IMG/VR virus record: IMGVR_UViG_3300033151_000761
Location: 1 to 41,812 of that record
DNA from: a virus
Length of the DNA stretch: 41,812 nucleotides
Strand: one strand, 5' to 3'
Shown here: positions 31,817 to 40,551 of the stretch, in pieces
Position numbering within the stretch: position 1 is the first letter of the stretch
How the letters are laid out: the number at the start of each line of letters is the position of its first letter
Notes under the pieces: generated by a model
Database searches by the model: none
What the model saw: the letters and a program-made list of their open reading frames with translations, nothing else
Told to the model about the DNA's origin: nothing
Translations under genes and position numbers: made by a program

Positions 31817-32619
31817 GGGATTAGCTCAAACTTAATTGGTTCAGCAGGACTGTAATTAGTAATCTCAAGCATGCTAGGCTCGAAGTTAAAGACAGTTGCA
31901 TCTTCACCTAGTTCCCAACTAGCTGGAACGACATCCGTAAACAGCTCAATTGGTTGACCTAGGTACTCCTCGACCTGAGGTAGGTGAGTTTGATAGACAT
32001 GGCAGTCACCTAGGTGAAATGTTAGTGTACCAGGTTTTAACCCTACAGTCTGAGCCATTAACATGTTAAATACCGCAGCTAATAGCATATCAGAAGGCAG
32101 CCCAACCATTAGGTCAACAGAGCGCTGTACCCAAATCATATCTAAGGTACCTTCTGTTGTGACATACCACTGGTAAGAATAATGGCAGCATGGTAGAGCT
32201 AGCTCAGCTAGTCTATCGGGACGCCAGGCTGAGATAATATGGCGTCGCCCCTTAGGGTTTTCCATTAGACTCTTAACTACTTCAGACAGCTGGTCAACCC
32301 CATTGAAGTCTCTCCAACTAGTTCCATAGTCAATATTTAGTTTACCTGTATCATCAGCCCAGCTATCCCAGTAGTTACAGCCATTAGCTTTAAATACATC
32401 AACCGACGTAGCCCCTTGTAAGAATGAAGCTAGTTCACCAACTATGCCTTTATGGTATATCTTACGCCCAGTAATAAGGGGCAAAGAACCAAATTCCATA
32501 ATATCCGTTTTAAGCATCTCACCAAAGTAACCTCTAGTAACTGCATTGCGGGTTTGTCTGTCTCTACAAGACAGCGCCTTTTTAATAATCTTTCTATAGT
32601 CTTCTTCAAATTGTGGCAT
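31813..32619 (-). CDS. ThyA-fold enzyme with Asp177: predicted dCMP hydroxymethylase/methylase
   Basis: A 268-residue member of the thymidylate synthase family. Visible: Glu62 in GELASFLQG, Trp84 in NYWDSWAD, the paired Arg in GRRHIIS, the nucleophile Cys145 in LPCCH, QRSVD (Gln165-Asp169) and the nucleotide loop HLGDCHVY. The residue matching E. coli Asn177, which selects dUMP, is Asp177 (GLPSD). In T4 gp42 and in engineered synthases, Asp here favours dCMP. The enzyme is therefore likely to add a one-carbon group to C5 of dCMP, giving hydroxymethyl- or methyl-dCMP for incorporation into phage DNA. It follows PolA by a TAAGATG junction and overlaps the DHFR-like gene. Plain thymidylate synthase is the alternative. 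Confidence 0.85.
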   Translation of the reverse strand: MPQFEEDYRKIIKKALSCRDRQTRNAVTRGYFGEMLKTDIMEFGSLPLITGRKIYHKGIVGELASFLQGATSVDVFKANGCNYWDSWADDTGKLNIDYGTSWRDFNGVDQLSEVVKSLMENPKGRRHIISAWRPDRLAELALPCCHYSYQWYVTTEGTLDMIWVQRSVDLMVGLPSDMLLAAVFNMLMAQTVGLKPGTLTFHLGDCHVYQTHLPQVEEYLGQPIELFTDVVPASWELGEDATVFNFEPSMLEITNYSPAEPIKFELIP

Positions 32620-32620
32620 C

Positions 32621-33061
32621 TTAAACCTCTACTGTGTAAAGGGGAAGTTCTGAACCATCTTCAAGGTCTCCCCAGTTGGACCCTACTACTACTTTAACAG
32701 GCATCGGCAAATCAGGTATTGCCAGGTGCTGTGTAACCTCTTGCCACGCAGACTGCATAGACTCAGCTAGGATATTAGCTGTAGGCTTATAGCTATCTGG
32801 GTCCGCAAGACACTCAAAAGTAAAACTATCGTGGATGAAGTTAACCTGTACTACTCCCTCAATGCCTCGCTCTTTGAGGGCTTTGTTAGTTCTGTGCATA
32901 GCTAGCTTAGCTACGTCGGCAGAGCCCCCTTGCACCGGTAGATTACAAGCATCAGTGTACAACTTAGGCTTGAACCGTCGACCTAATACCGTACGAGATG
33001 TTTCGCCGTCTCTCCAACCCCTAGTTGTGTCCTCCTGCCAACGAGTCAAAGCCGGGTACAT
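32621..33061 (-). pseudogene. DNA polymerase A, C-terminal fragment
   Basis: A 146-codon frame with the polymerase end: YPALTRW, LGRRFKPKLY, the VQGGSADVAKLAM helix, and motif C VNFIHDSF (His-Asp; the usual following Glu is Ser here). No Shine-Dalgarno precedes the ATG at 33061, so independent translation is doubtful. In this frame the homology can be read back to LWHHMYPAL. About 22 residues expected between motif B and this point are absent. See the N-terminal fragment. Confidence 0.85.
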
Positions 33062-34241
33062 GTGGTGCCACAGCGTAGGTGAGATTGAAATTCAAGGTTT
33101 TTGCTACCTGACGGGTTGAGTCCATAGTGTCCGCAGTAAACTGGTGAACATCAGCACCTGATCTAAACTGGTCTTCCATAGCCGTCTCGTTAGTTAAGGC
33201 ACAAACATATCTTAGTTCAAGAGCAGAGAAATCAGCGTACACAAATACTTTACCTTCTTCAGCCTGAAACAACCCTTTAGTCTTACGTGGTAACTGCTGA
33301 AGATTCATGTCTTTACAGTTACCTCGCCCTGACCTAGTGGTAAAGCTAAACTTCCCATAAAGCCGTCCGTCTTCTGACTCAGCTTCAAACTTGTTAAGAA
33401 AACTAAGTAGCTTTAAAAGCTTTCTAGCTTCTTGTACGTCACGGGCTCTGTCATTACCATTAAGGGCGAAGGTGGACAGAGCTAGTCCATCTGACTCGTT
33501 TTCACCAATGTAAGGCCGTACTTGCTGCCAACTATTCACATTAATAGGCACAGCTAGTTCCTCAACTCTAGCCTCACAATCAGCCCTTAGCTCATCCAGG
33601 CGGTCCTGGCTGTATGGAAAGCCGTTTACTTGCATGTCCCACGCCCAGCCAGTTGCTACCTTATCCAGCCGATAACTAGGGTCATTGTGATGCACATTGC
33701 AAGCATCATACAGCTCAAGTAGATAGAAAACGTCTGTGGCTGCATACTGCTCTTGCTCTAACGTCAACACACCTGACCAGTCTGACTTCTGAAGGGCTTT
33801 CTTGTCCAGACCTAGGTTGATATAGGGGTCCTCACCTAATGCATACTGATAGCACAAGTCCAGTGAAAAGAACTCTTGTGTGTAGTATTTCAGCTTAGAA
33901 AGAAGAAGTGTGTCTTCCCACTTAGGTGGGTTGAATCGGAACGCCTTTTGGTCTAGCACTTGACCTAATTGGGCTTGCATAGTACTAACTTCATAGCTAG
34001 TGTTATGACAAACAAGTTGAAGGGGTTTGAGGAGTTTGAGGAAAGCACTTAGCTCTAAAATATCAGGATTAGAAACAATAATAGCTTCGTCCCAGTGACT
34101 TTGGTAGAACTGAGCTAACACCACACGCCCGTAGAAACCAACTGTCTCCACGTCAAACGCTACAGGCTTAGTCTTGTCTAGCATGCCTACCATAGACATT
34201 ATGGAGGTTTTCTTGTACTTTAATTGTCTTAATTTACTCAT
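33021..34241 (-). pseudogene. polA: DNA polymerase A, N-terminal fragment (3'-5' exonuclease, palm/fingers)
   Basis: A family A replicative polymerase. Proofreading exonuclease motifs: FDVETVG (Asp30, Glu32), CHNTSYE and YAATDVFYLL. Polymerase motif A is YADFSALELRYV, and motif B is RQVAKTLNFNLTYA near residue 380. The frame then runs out into AVAPHVPGFD and stops at 33021, while the rest of the enzyme continues in another frame at 33061-32621. Both frames read through the same GCTGTGGCACC, which would be the scar of a deletion between two direct copies. No slippery heptamer followed by a structure is evident, and sequence is missing, so programmed frameshifting alone does not explain it. Confidence 0.88.
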
Positions 34242-34312
34242 TAGTTTAGTCTCATTTAGTTAAGGAGAGCAGTTTAACCACATGCTTAGGTGGTTACTTT
34301 GGAGAGTAACTG
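34242..34312. other. Intergenic hairpins between ssb and polA
   Basis: On the minus strand GTTACT-CTCCAA-AGTAAC and AACCAC-CTAAGCAT-GTGGTT form two 6-bp stems. No T-run follows, so these are more likely RNA stability or processing elements than terminators. Confidence 0.4.
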
Positions 34313-34912
34313 TTATAGTGCTACTGAAGGATGATTAGGCACATCGTCGTCTGCTTCCTCTACTTGGTTGAACTCGCCTTCACCGTCAACACCATCGAAA
34401 TCGCCGTCCGCAGCTTCAAAGCCATCACCACCTTCATATTCTTTAAACTTAGTTACCTGGACCCCACCTAGGAACAACACAACACCGAAGTTAGGCTTCT
34501 GAGAGTAGACGCCCATAGTTCCAGACAACGCACCTTCTGATTCATTACCGATACGTTTACCTTTTAAATTAACTTTCTGGCCTTTAGCATTATAAACGTT
34601 AACAACTTGGGCTTTGCCATCAGGGAAGGCTGTACCAGTCCACATATTAACCAGGGAATAGCCAGTTTCTTCGCCATCAACTTCTTCAAGACGAATACCG
34701 TTAGTGGCACACTTTTTAGCTTCTTTAGGTTTGTTTTCAACCCAAAACTCTTCGATCTGTGCCACTACAGCAGCTAGCTCAGGAGAGTCATTTTTAAACC
34801 GAACTGATGCAACATAACGCATGTCTCCATTCAGTGACTCTTTACCTTCACCATCAATGAATACCCAACGAAGCCCGCCAACTGGAGTTACTAATTTCTT
34901 TTTTGCCGCCAT
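34313..34912 (-). CDS. Single-stranded DNA-binding protein (DUF2815/T7 gp2.5-like)
   Basis: A 199-residue protein with an OB-fold-like beta-rich core and a strongly acidic C-terminal tail (GDFDGVDGEGEFNQVEEADD), the hallmark of phage SSBs that recruit the polymerase and helicase. The segment AKGQKVNLKGKRIGNESEG followed by VLFLGGVQVTKF is typical of the DUF2815-type SSBs found next to polA. The basic start MAAKKK may aid DNA contact. AAAGGTAAAG precedes the ATG. It coats displaced single strands during replication. Confidence 0.75.
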   Translation of the reverse strand: MAAKKKLVTPVGGLRWVFIDGEGKESLNGDMRYVASVRFKNDSPELAAVVAQIEEFWVENKPKEAKKCATNGIRLEEVDGEETGYSLVNMWTGTAFPDGKAQVVNVYNAKGQKVNLKGKRIGNESEGALSGTMGVYSQKPNFGVVLFLGGVQVTKFKEYEGGDGFEAADGDFDGVDGEGEFNQVEEADDDVPNHPSVAL

Positions 34913-34983
34913 GATCTTTACCTTTTAGTTTATAGAGGAGAAGTCCTCGCATAGCCCCCTCGTTAGAAGAGACTATACGTGCA
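34913..34983. other. Intergenic hairpin upstream of ssb
   Basis: On the minus strand CGTATAG pairs with CTATGCG around a 20-base interior that can pair further, and GAGGA-CTTC-TCCTC forms a second small stem before the ssb ribosome site. No T-run, so a processing or translational control element is more likely than a terminator. Confidence 0.4.
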
Positions 34984-35418
34984 CTACTCTAGTAGTAGTT
35001 GGAGGCACTCAGTTCTTTCGGCTACTGTTAGTTCTTCTAGTAAACTAGTTAGTAGCTCAGTAGTAGCCTTAGGTCCTTTGTAAGTCTTAAGGATGTAAAG
35101 AATAGTAGAAGCCTGACCTAGTGTCCACTGCTTAGCCGCCTCTTTAGGTGACCAAACTAGGTTAGCAACCAAACTAGCTCTAAGTAGGAGGTCTTCACAA
35201 CCATCAAACAAGTCCCGCTCAATCAGAGCATCAATCAAGTCAGTAGCCACCGAATAATCAAGGTTATCCAGCACACTAAACAAATCACTTTTAGTGAATA
35301 AGGGGAATGCCTCTACAGCCGCATCTACTACGTGGTCAGTAGTTAACCCGTACTGGGCAACTTGTTGGGCTATCTTAGCACATGAAAATTCAAAAAACAT
35401 ATTTCCTTCAGTAGGCAT
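34984..35418 (-). CDS. Hypothetical helical protein
   Basis: A 144-residue acidic, leucine-rich, all-helical protein of unknown function. GGAGAAGTAAG lies before the ATG at 35418; a second in-frame ATG six codons on (MFFEF) also has a ribosome-like GAAGGAAAT. It sits between the replication helicase genes and ssb. No motif was recognised. A replication accessory or host-interaction role would fit the context only. Confidence 0.7.
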   Translation of the reverse strand: MPTEGNMFFEFSCAKIAQQVAQYGLTTDHVVDAAVEAFPLFTKSDLFSVLDNLDYSVATDLIDALIERDLFDGCEDLLLRASLVANLVWSPKEAAKQWTLGQASTILYILKTYKGPKATTELLTSLLEELTVAERTECLQLLLE

Positions 35419-35419
35419 C

Positions 35420-35746
35420 TTACTTCTCCGTTGGTAGTTTGGTTAGCTCTTTAACCTTGGCCGCTTCTTCTTTTTGTAGTTCAACAAACTGGTTAGTTAC
35501 TTTACAGATAATCCAGCTAAGTGGATAGCTAGTATCTTTTAAAATAGGGTTTTCTTCAACAGTTTTAACCTGCACAGTTTTATACTTGCCATCCTTAGTT
35601 GCGACAATAGCTAGGTCCCCAGGCTTGAAGATGCCAGCCCCTGCTTTATAGGTATAAGAACGATTGTCACCCCGACTAAACACGACTGCAACTAGTGCTA
35701 TTTTAGTTACCATGGATTGTGTTGCTATATTGATTAGATGTTGCAT
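35420..35746 (-). CDS. Hypothetical beta-rich small protein
   Basis: A 108-residue protein. The middle (YTYKAGAGIFKPGDLAIVATKDGKYK, read in parts YTYKAG and KPGDLAIV) suggests a small beta-barrel (SH3- or KOW-like) of a type often seen in phage proteins that bind nucleic acid, followed by a helical end rich in Lys and Glu. The ATG overlaps the stop of the 55-residue gene (TAATG) and would be translated by coupling. Function unknown. Confidence 0.7.
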   Translation of the reverse strand: MQHLINIATQSMVTKIALVAVVFSRGDNRSYTYKAGAGIFKPGDLAIVATKDGKYKTVQVKTVEENPILKDTSYPLSWIICKVTNQFVELQKEEAAKVKELTKLPTEK

Positions 35747-35913
35747 TAGAAATCCTCTTTGTCTTCTGCATAACGGCGTTGCTCTTCTATAGTTAAACGC
35801 CCCATTCTTTGTCTACGTTGAGCAGCCCGTATTACAGCTGCTCTATCGTAGGTACCTCGCCGTCTAACTAGTTCAGTAACCCTAGTTAGGGAAGGTGTAT
35901 TATTCTGAATCAT
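35746..35913 (-). CDS. Small basic protein (55 residues)
   Basis: Read from the ATG at 35913 to a TAA at 35746. It begins MIQNNTPSLTRVTELVRRRG and has an Arg-rich helix (AAVIRAAQRRQRMGRLT), then EEQRRYAEDKEDF. A strong ribosome site (TTGGAGGTAAAAG) and a good promoter at 35953 lie directly upstream, and the next gene overlaps its stop. It is the first gene of a transcript leading into ssb and polA. The basic helix suggests nucleic-acid binding; the function is unknown. Confidence 0.75.
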   Translation of the reverse strand: MIQNNTPSLTRVTELVRRRGTYDRAAVIRAAQRRQRMGRLTIEEQRRYAEDKEDF

Positions 35914-35952
35914 CTTTTACCTCCAAAAATTATTTATTTATTTGATGTGTCT

Positions 35953-35981
35953 ATTATATCAAAAATATCTAACGTTGTAAA
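35953..35981 (-). promoter_or_regulatory. Promoter for the ssb-polA gene run
   Basis: Minus strand: TTTACA at 35976-35981, 17-base spacer, TATAAT at 35953-35958, within TTGATATAAT. The sequence after the -10 (ATAGACACATCAAATAAATA) resembles that in the three 91-bp units at 2.6-2.8 kb, so these promoters are related. Confidence 0.75.
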
Positions 35982-36031
35982 TACATATTTAACATTTAGC
36001 CTTTCTATAGAGTAGGCATTGTTTTACTGAC

Positions 36032-37357
36032 CTAAGAAGTGAAAACCTTAGAGCTAGTACGGGACATAGCAACATACATAAGTCTAAGGTAGGTGTTAAA
36101 GTTACGAGTGGCACATCTGTCTAGGTCGGAGGTGTCTAGATATACCTCCTTATAAGTGGAGCCTTGACTCTTGTGAATGGTCTGTGCATGCCTAAAGTCA
36201 ACACAACAAACGCTCGACTTGATAGCCAAGAACTTCCTCCACGCCTTACTTCGCTTCCTAGCTAGGGAATGTGCCTTGTTATTCTTCGCCCATTTGGCTG
36301 GACTAGCCTCTCCAGTCTTGAGTTTAATGGCCGTGTTAGTTGCAGCAGCCTCAGCAGCTAGTTCATCCAGCAGGTTCCTATACGCTTTATGCCCAAACAC
36401 AAAAGCTATGGTGTCAACTCTACCCTCATCTAGGTTGTCAACCTCCATGAACTGTATCTCAGGTAGCTTCAGGAGGTACTCTAGCGTCTTGTACTTAGTC
36501 CCTAGCTCAAGTGCCCCCGTCACGGTTACTAGCCTCTCCACATCTTTAGGCTGAACTAGGTGGAGCATTACAACCTCATGGCGGAGGGTCACATTCCTTA
36601 GCTCGTCAAATGGGTCAGGTAGGGGCTTCCCCTCTACAGTAGCATTCAGTTCCTGCACACCTTGGTTTGTCCAAGCTAGTAGTATCTTGTCCTTGGTTGC
36701 CGAGGCTTTGTACTTCTGAACTAGATTAACCCCTCTTATTATGTTATCTGAGGACGTTATGGGCTTGGCCAGCCTTGGATTATCCATGTACTGGACTAGT
36801 CTCGTCATGACATCTAAAATGTCTGTGAGGGACGTCCTGTGGACCTTTGTTAGCTGAACTAAGTAAGGCTTCACGGGGAAGATTGGGCACTTAGAGGAAA
36901 TACTCTCTAGTTGGTAGGGGTCCCCAACATACAATACCTTCATGGTATGTTGTCCCTCAACCGGCTCCTGTAGGGCGATAATATCCTGGTAGTCTCCCTC
37001 GCTCACCATAGAGTATTCGTCTACTACTAAGAGGTGAGGCCTCTCGTCGGTGCCCATTGTGACGTTTGAGTCTACATGGCGAGGTACAGTTGCGTTCTCA
37101 TTAACAACTGGTCTCTTACATAGGAAACTGTGCAGCGTACGGCAGTCAGCGTTGCTAGACAGTTTGGACTGTAGTACTCTCACCGCTTTATGGGTGAACG
37201 CCACCACCGTAACCACATACCCTTCCTTAGCTAGCCATTCAACTATGTGTCGTAGCTCTGTTGTCTTACCAGTGCCTGCCCTCCCTATTATATACCCATC
37301 TAGGTGCTGGGGCTTGGTACTAGCCATTAGTAACTGTACCATCTTTAGTGCTGTCAT
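36032..37357 (-). CDS. SF1B helicase (Dda/RecD2-like)
   Basis: A 441-residue helicase moving 5'-3' on single strands by family analogy. Motifs in order: I GRAGTGKTT (about 25-33), Ia VVAFTHKAVRVL, II LLVVDEYSM (about 110), III VLYVGDPYQLESI, IV/V HAQTIHKSQGSTY and VI VAMSRTSSKVFTS. This is the T4 Dda / RecD2 pattern. It probably assists origin melting, fork restart or protein removal. AGAGGAGAGGAG precedes the ATG, 13 bases after the primase-helicase gene. The gene after it has its own promoter. Confidence 0.9.
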   Translation of the reverse strand: MTALKMVQLLMASTKPQHLDGYIIGRAGTGKTTELRHIVEWLAKEGYVVTVVAFTHKAVRVLQSKLSSNADCRTLHSFLCKRPVVNENATVPRHVDSNVTMGTDERPHLLVVDEYSMVSEGDYQDIIALQEPVEGQHTMKVLYVGDPYQLESISSKCPIFPVKPYLVQLTKVHRTSLTDILDVMTRLVQYMDNPRLAKPITSSDNIIRGVNLVQKYKASATKDKILLAWTNQGVQELNATVEGKPLPDPFDELRNVTLRHEVVMLHLVQPKDVERLVTVTGALELGTKYKTLEYLLKLPEIQFMEVDNLDEGRVDTIAFVFGHKAYRNLLDELAAEAAATNTAIKLKTGEASPAKWAKNNKAHSLARKRSKAWRKFLAIKSSVCCVDFRHAQTIHKSQGSTYKEVYLDTSDLDRCATRNFNTYLRLMYVAMSRTSSKVFTS

Positions 37358-37369
37358 AACTCCTCTCCT

Positions 37370-39949
37370 CTATTGCTCAGTGAAACCCAAGTCTTTAAAT
37401 GCTTTATCCTCAACTAGGTGCTCTCGCTCCTTCATAATCTCCTGGTAGGCCATAGGTAGGAATGGTGCTGCCCACCTGACATACCCTAGGGACTTCCAAC
37501 CTGTCACGTTGATCGCAATACCCTTATTCCACTTAGCTGTGAATGCCTTCTTTAGCTCCACGGCGTTACCATAGTGGTCTCCCGTTATCTTCCGAACTAA
37601 TACCCTTAGAGGTTCAGTGTAGATGTAACCCCACTTAGGCATTACCTTGGGCACCCTTGCCTCCATTAGCTCCTCTGGCTCCCAGTGTCTTGGCTCCTCT
37701 AGTGTCTCCATGAAAACCAGGAACGGTTGAACGTCGTGCTCTATCATCAGGTTAACAAGCCTTAGTGATGCTGTTAGCATGTCCTCGTTAGTGCCAGTAC
37801 TGCACCTCCTCACTAGGTTCTGAAGCATCGGAATGGGGTTGGACTGCTCCTCTGCCATCTCCTGCTTGTCCAGTGTGTTTGGTACTGGGGGGAGTGTGGT
37901 GGGGCAGTGACTAGCTATGTGCTTAGGAATAGCCCCTAGTTTGATGCCCTCTAGTAGATACTCTGTTAGGTACTGACCAGGCTTCAAGTTAGTGGCTTCA
38001 AACTTTAGAATCTTAGGGTCTGTGCTCAGCACATTCTTTGGAGAGATAGCAAAGAGTCTCCTGTCACCTAGTTCACCCGCATCCTCCACATACCAATACT
38101 CATTAGCCAACACAACTGGTAGAGACATTAGTTGAGTGTCATTAACAACATTCTCAAACTTCTTCTCCATGGCCATTGACTTCTCACCTGTTATTGTCTT
38201 CAGTATTTGCTTTGCTGAAGAGTACATGCGAGCGTCATAACCCTCGGTCTCAGCTAGTATCATTAGTGCCTTGTCCTCGATAAGAGGTGCCGCGAACTTA
38301 CTAGTTAGCTGAGGTAGTGATGGCTTGGAGGTAGTGTTGCTTCCAAATAGGTGCTCCAAGAAGTTCCCAAGTTCACTCTTCCCTGTACCCCCTTGCCCAA
38401 CTATATACACGATGACAGGTATAGCCTCTAGGTGTCTCCCGTGGTACGCCAACAGCTGAAGCATAAACTTCTTGGATGGAGCGTCCATCAGATGGTCTAG
38501 GAATAGGTGCATAGCTAGTATATAAGAGTGGTCGTTACCAGTTACATCCGGGAACAAGTGTGGATTCCTTAGAACCTGTAGCGAGAGACAAGGGGGATTC
38601 GCGTTAATAATAGTGCGGTTCCTAGCCGGGTCGAAGTGAAGCCCTCCTGGTTGCCTGACCGAACTAAGTGCTACCGCAGCCTGAAGTAAGTCAGTGACAT
38701 CCCGCTTGTAGCTAGGTTTTCCTGGGGCTACGTCCTGAATGTTTAGTTGCTCAGCTAGTTTATTAACACCAGAAATCTCTACTACTGCCTCTCCTGGGGG
38801 AATCCCCGGCCACATATTAACCTGTGCGAACGTAGTAACCCCAGGCAGAATGTAGTACTGCAGCTCCTCCCCGTTCCTATTCAGAATAGATAGTGTCTTC
38901 TTGTCCCAGTGCTCGTTGTACTGCCAGATTGCCTCCCCGTTTATGGAGGCCTTCCCACTAACCATTGGATTAACAATTGTAGTTAGGAACCTAGAGGACT
39001 CGATGGGCTCATCCACCTGTGCATTAAGACAAGCCATAAAGTCAACGTACAGCTCGGGAGAGATAGAAGCGTCACTACCAGCTATGGCAGAAACAGAAGT
39101 GAAGAATGAACTAAGTCCCTCGATACTAGGGTCGTTAGGGTGCAGCCACCCCTGGTCCACGTAAACATCTGACCTAAAGGTCTTGGGGGTGAACACCTTA
39201 AATATCTTCTTTACAACCTGGCCATCGTCGGGTAGTGCCCCCATGTCCAGTTTGATGTAGGTATTATCCTGTTTAACTAGCTCAACAAACCCCTGTACCA
39301 GCGTTGCATTGTTAGTGTACCTTGAACTACTGCCTATGGAGTTAGGACTACTTGAGGGAGCCATTGCCGCCTTGGCTAGTGCCTTAACTAGGTCTACCAC
39401 CGAACTAGGTGGAAGGGAGAGGTTGGCCGTGGCAGGTACTCCCACCTTAGTTCCATTGGCAGGGGTCGGGAGATACACCATTGAAGGTCTCCCACTGCTT
39501 TGCTGTAGCATTATGTCTAGCTCTAGGGTCCCCTCCTTGATTGCCACCTTCCGTACCTCAGCTAGTTCCAGGGGCAAAAGGTAAAAGATGGTGCCTCCTG
39601 CCTTCCCAACAGACCTAGTGTGGAAGTTATAGGTCGGGTCCATCGCACGAAACATGTCCCAAGGTGTCTCCGCGTCGCAGTCCAAGACTAGCAACTCAGC
39701 CTCTCCGGGCTGCTTGTCGTTAAGGGGCCCACACATTACTCCCATAAGTGGGGCTGGGGAGGTGCATTTTCTCCCATCTCCGTAGTCAGCTAACCAATTC
39801 TTAGGTAGTACAGACAGTGAAGGTGTCCCGTCCCTGTTAAAGAAGGCCTTTGTCTTACCGTCGGAGGCCCTCGCCATCTTGTGAGCTAAGAGGGGGACCG
39901 CCCTCAGCCCCATACCCAGGTAATCTCCACTAGTATAATAGTCTCCCAT
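37370..39949 (-). CDS. Bifunctional primase-polymerase (AEP) - SF3 helicase
   Basis: An 859-residue replication initiator/fork protein. The N-terminal archaeo-eukaryotic primase domain shows LVLDCDAE (Asp90, Asp92) and SGRPSMVYLP (about 152-161). The C-terminal SF3/D5-type helicase shows Walker A GQGGTGKS (518-525), Walker B ALMILAETE (about 561-569) and a sensor Asn in VVLANEYW (about 616). Such proteins, as in P4 and many plasmids and phages, can recognise an origin, unwind it and make primers. This enzyme therefore likely takes the place of a T7 gp4-type primase-helicase, and the repeat-rich region across 41.2-1.2 kb is a candidate target. GAGGTGTAAC precedes the ATG. Confidence 0.88.
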   Translation of the reverse strand: MGDYYTSGDYLGMGLRAVPLLAHKMARASDGKTKAFFNRDGTPSLSVLPKNWLADYGDGRKCTSPAPLMGVMCGPLNDKQPGEAELLVLDCDAETPWDMFRAMDPTYNFHTRSVGKAGGTIFYLLPLELAEVRKVAIKEGTLELDIMLQQSSGRPSMVYLPTPANGTKVGVPATANLSLPPSSVVDLVKALAKAAMAPSSSPNSIGSSSRYTNNATLVQGFVELVKQDNTYIKLDMGALPDDGQVVKKIFKVFTPKTFRSDVYVDQGWLHPNDPSIEGLSSFFTSVSAIAGSDASISPELYVDFMACLNAQVDEPIESSRFLTTIVNPMVSGKASINGEAIWQYNEHWDKKTLSILNRNGEELQYYILPGVTTFAQVNMWPGIPPGEAVVEISGVNKLAEQLNIQDVAPGKPSYKRDVTDLLQAAVALSSVRQPGGLHFDPARNRTIINANPPCLSLQVLRNPHLFPDVTGNDHSYILAMHLFLDHLMDAPSKKFMLQLLAYHGRHLEAIPVIVYIVGQGGTGKSELGNFLEHLFGSNTTSKPSLPQLTSKFAAPLIEDKALMILAETEGYDARMYSSAKQILKTITGEKSMAMEKKFENVVNDTQLMSLPVVLANEYWYVEDAGELGDRRLFAISPKNVLSTDPKILKFEATNLKPGQYLTEYLLEGIKLGAIPKHIASHCPTTLPPVPNTLDKQEMAEEQSNPIPMLQNLVRRCSTGTNEDMLTASLRLVNLMIEHDVQPFLVFMETLEEPRHWEPEELMEARVPKVMPKWGYIYTEPLRVLVRKITGDHYGNAVELKKAFTAKWNKGIAINVTGWKSLGYVRWAAPFLPMAYQEIMKEREHLVEDKAFKDLGFTEQ

Positions 39950-39950
39950 G

Positions 39951-40454
39951 TTACACCTCTATGGATTCAACTAGTGGGTCTACACCCTTCACACCGTTGT
40001 TAGCTAGTAGGGCCTCCAAGTCACGGTGGCTTTTCGTCTCTTCGAGGGTGTATAGTGCCGTGTCGACGCCCCCTGCCTCACTAGCTTGGTCCAGTGCCTC
40101 TTCAAGTTGCTTATACGAGTCAACCTTAGGTGGCTTCACGCGACTAGGTGCAAGTGGGGAAGCCTCAACCCACTTACCATAAGGGTACGTACCCCGAAAC
40201 CCAACTCCGGCAGGGGCTGTCTGGAGGAGAGGACCCTGAGCTAACCAGTCAGGTCTTGTTAGTGAGGCATCCATCTCAGGGTCCATGTCAACGCGTACGA
40301 TTGCCGCCGTCGAGGCGTAGCTCCAAAGGGCATCTAGCCCAACCGTCTTGTGCGCTACTGATACAGGAACTCCCATCTGAACTAGTCTAACCAGCTCATC
40401 TAGGGTACGCTTACCTATCAACCTTTTAGGCTTGTTGTTTACTCTTGTAGCCAT
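39951..40454 (-). CDS. Hypothetical protein with HTH-like N-terminus
   Basis: A 167-residue protein. Residues about 18-47 (TLDELVRLVQMGVPVSVAHK, then TVGLDALWSY) could form a helix-turn-helix like those in small DNA-binding proteins. The middle is Pro/Gly-rich and the C-terminus acidic. It stands directly before the primase-helicase gene (TAACATG spacing), so a role in initiation or as a loader is conceivable. The start lies in the context AAGGTATAAGATTATG, like the left-cluster genes. Confidence 0.65.
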   Translation of the reverse strand: MATRVNNKPKRLIGKRTLDELVRLVQMGVPVSVAHKTVGLDALWSYASTAAIVRVDMDPEMDASLTRPDWLAQGPLLQTAPAGVGFRGTYPYGKWVEASPLAPSRVKPPKVDSYKQLEEALDQASEAGGVDTALYTLEETKSHRDLEALLANNGVKGVDPLVESIEV

Positions 40455-40491
40455 AATCTTATACCTTATTAGAATAGAAATTCAAGGAAAT

Positions 40492-40533
40492 AAAAAAGGT
40501 CGACCTAGGGGGGTTGTCCTCCCCAGACCGACC
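40492..40533 (-). terminator. Rho-independent terminator after the 228-residue gene
   Basis: Minus strand: nine-bp stem GGTCGGTCT / AGGTCGACC (two G-U) with an inner GGGGAGG / CCCCCC stem and ACAA loop, followed by TTTTTT. It separates the gene at 40552 from the replication run starting at 40454. Confidence 0.9.
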
Positions 40534-40551
40534 GAGTGGTGGCGGCTCTAA

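Noticed and set aside
33021-34241. Programmed ribosomal frameshift or an intein in polA
   Set aside because: Sequence is missing relative to the family, whereas an intein would add sequence, and no slippery site with downstream structure was seen.
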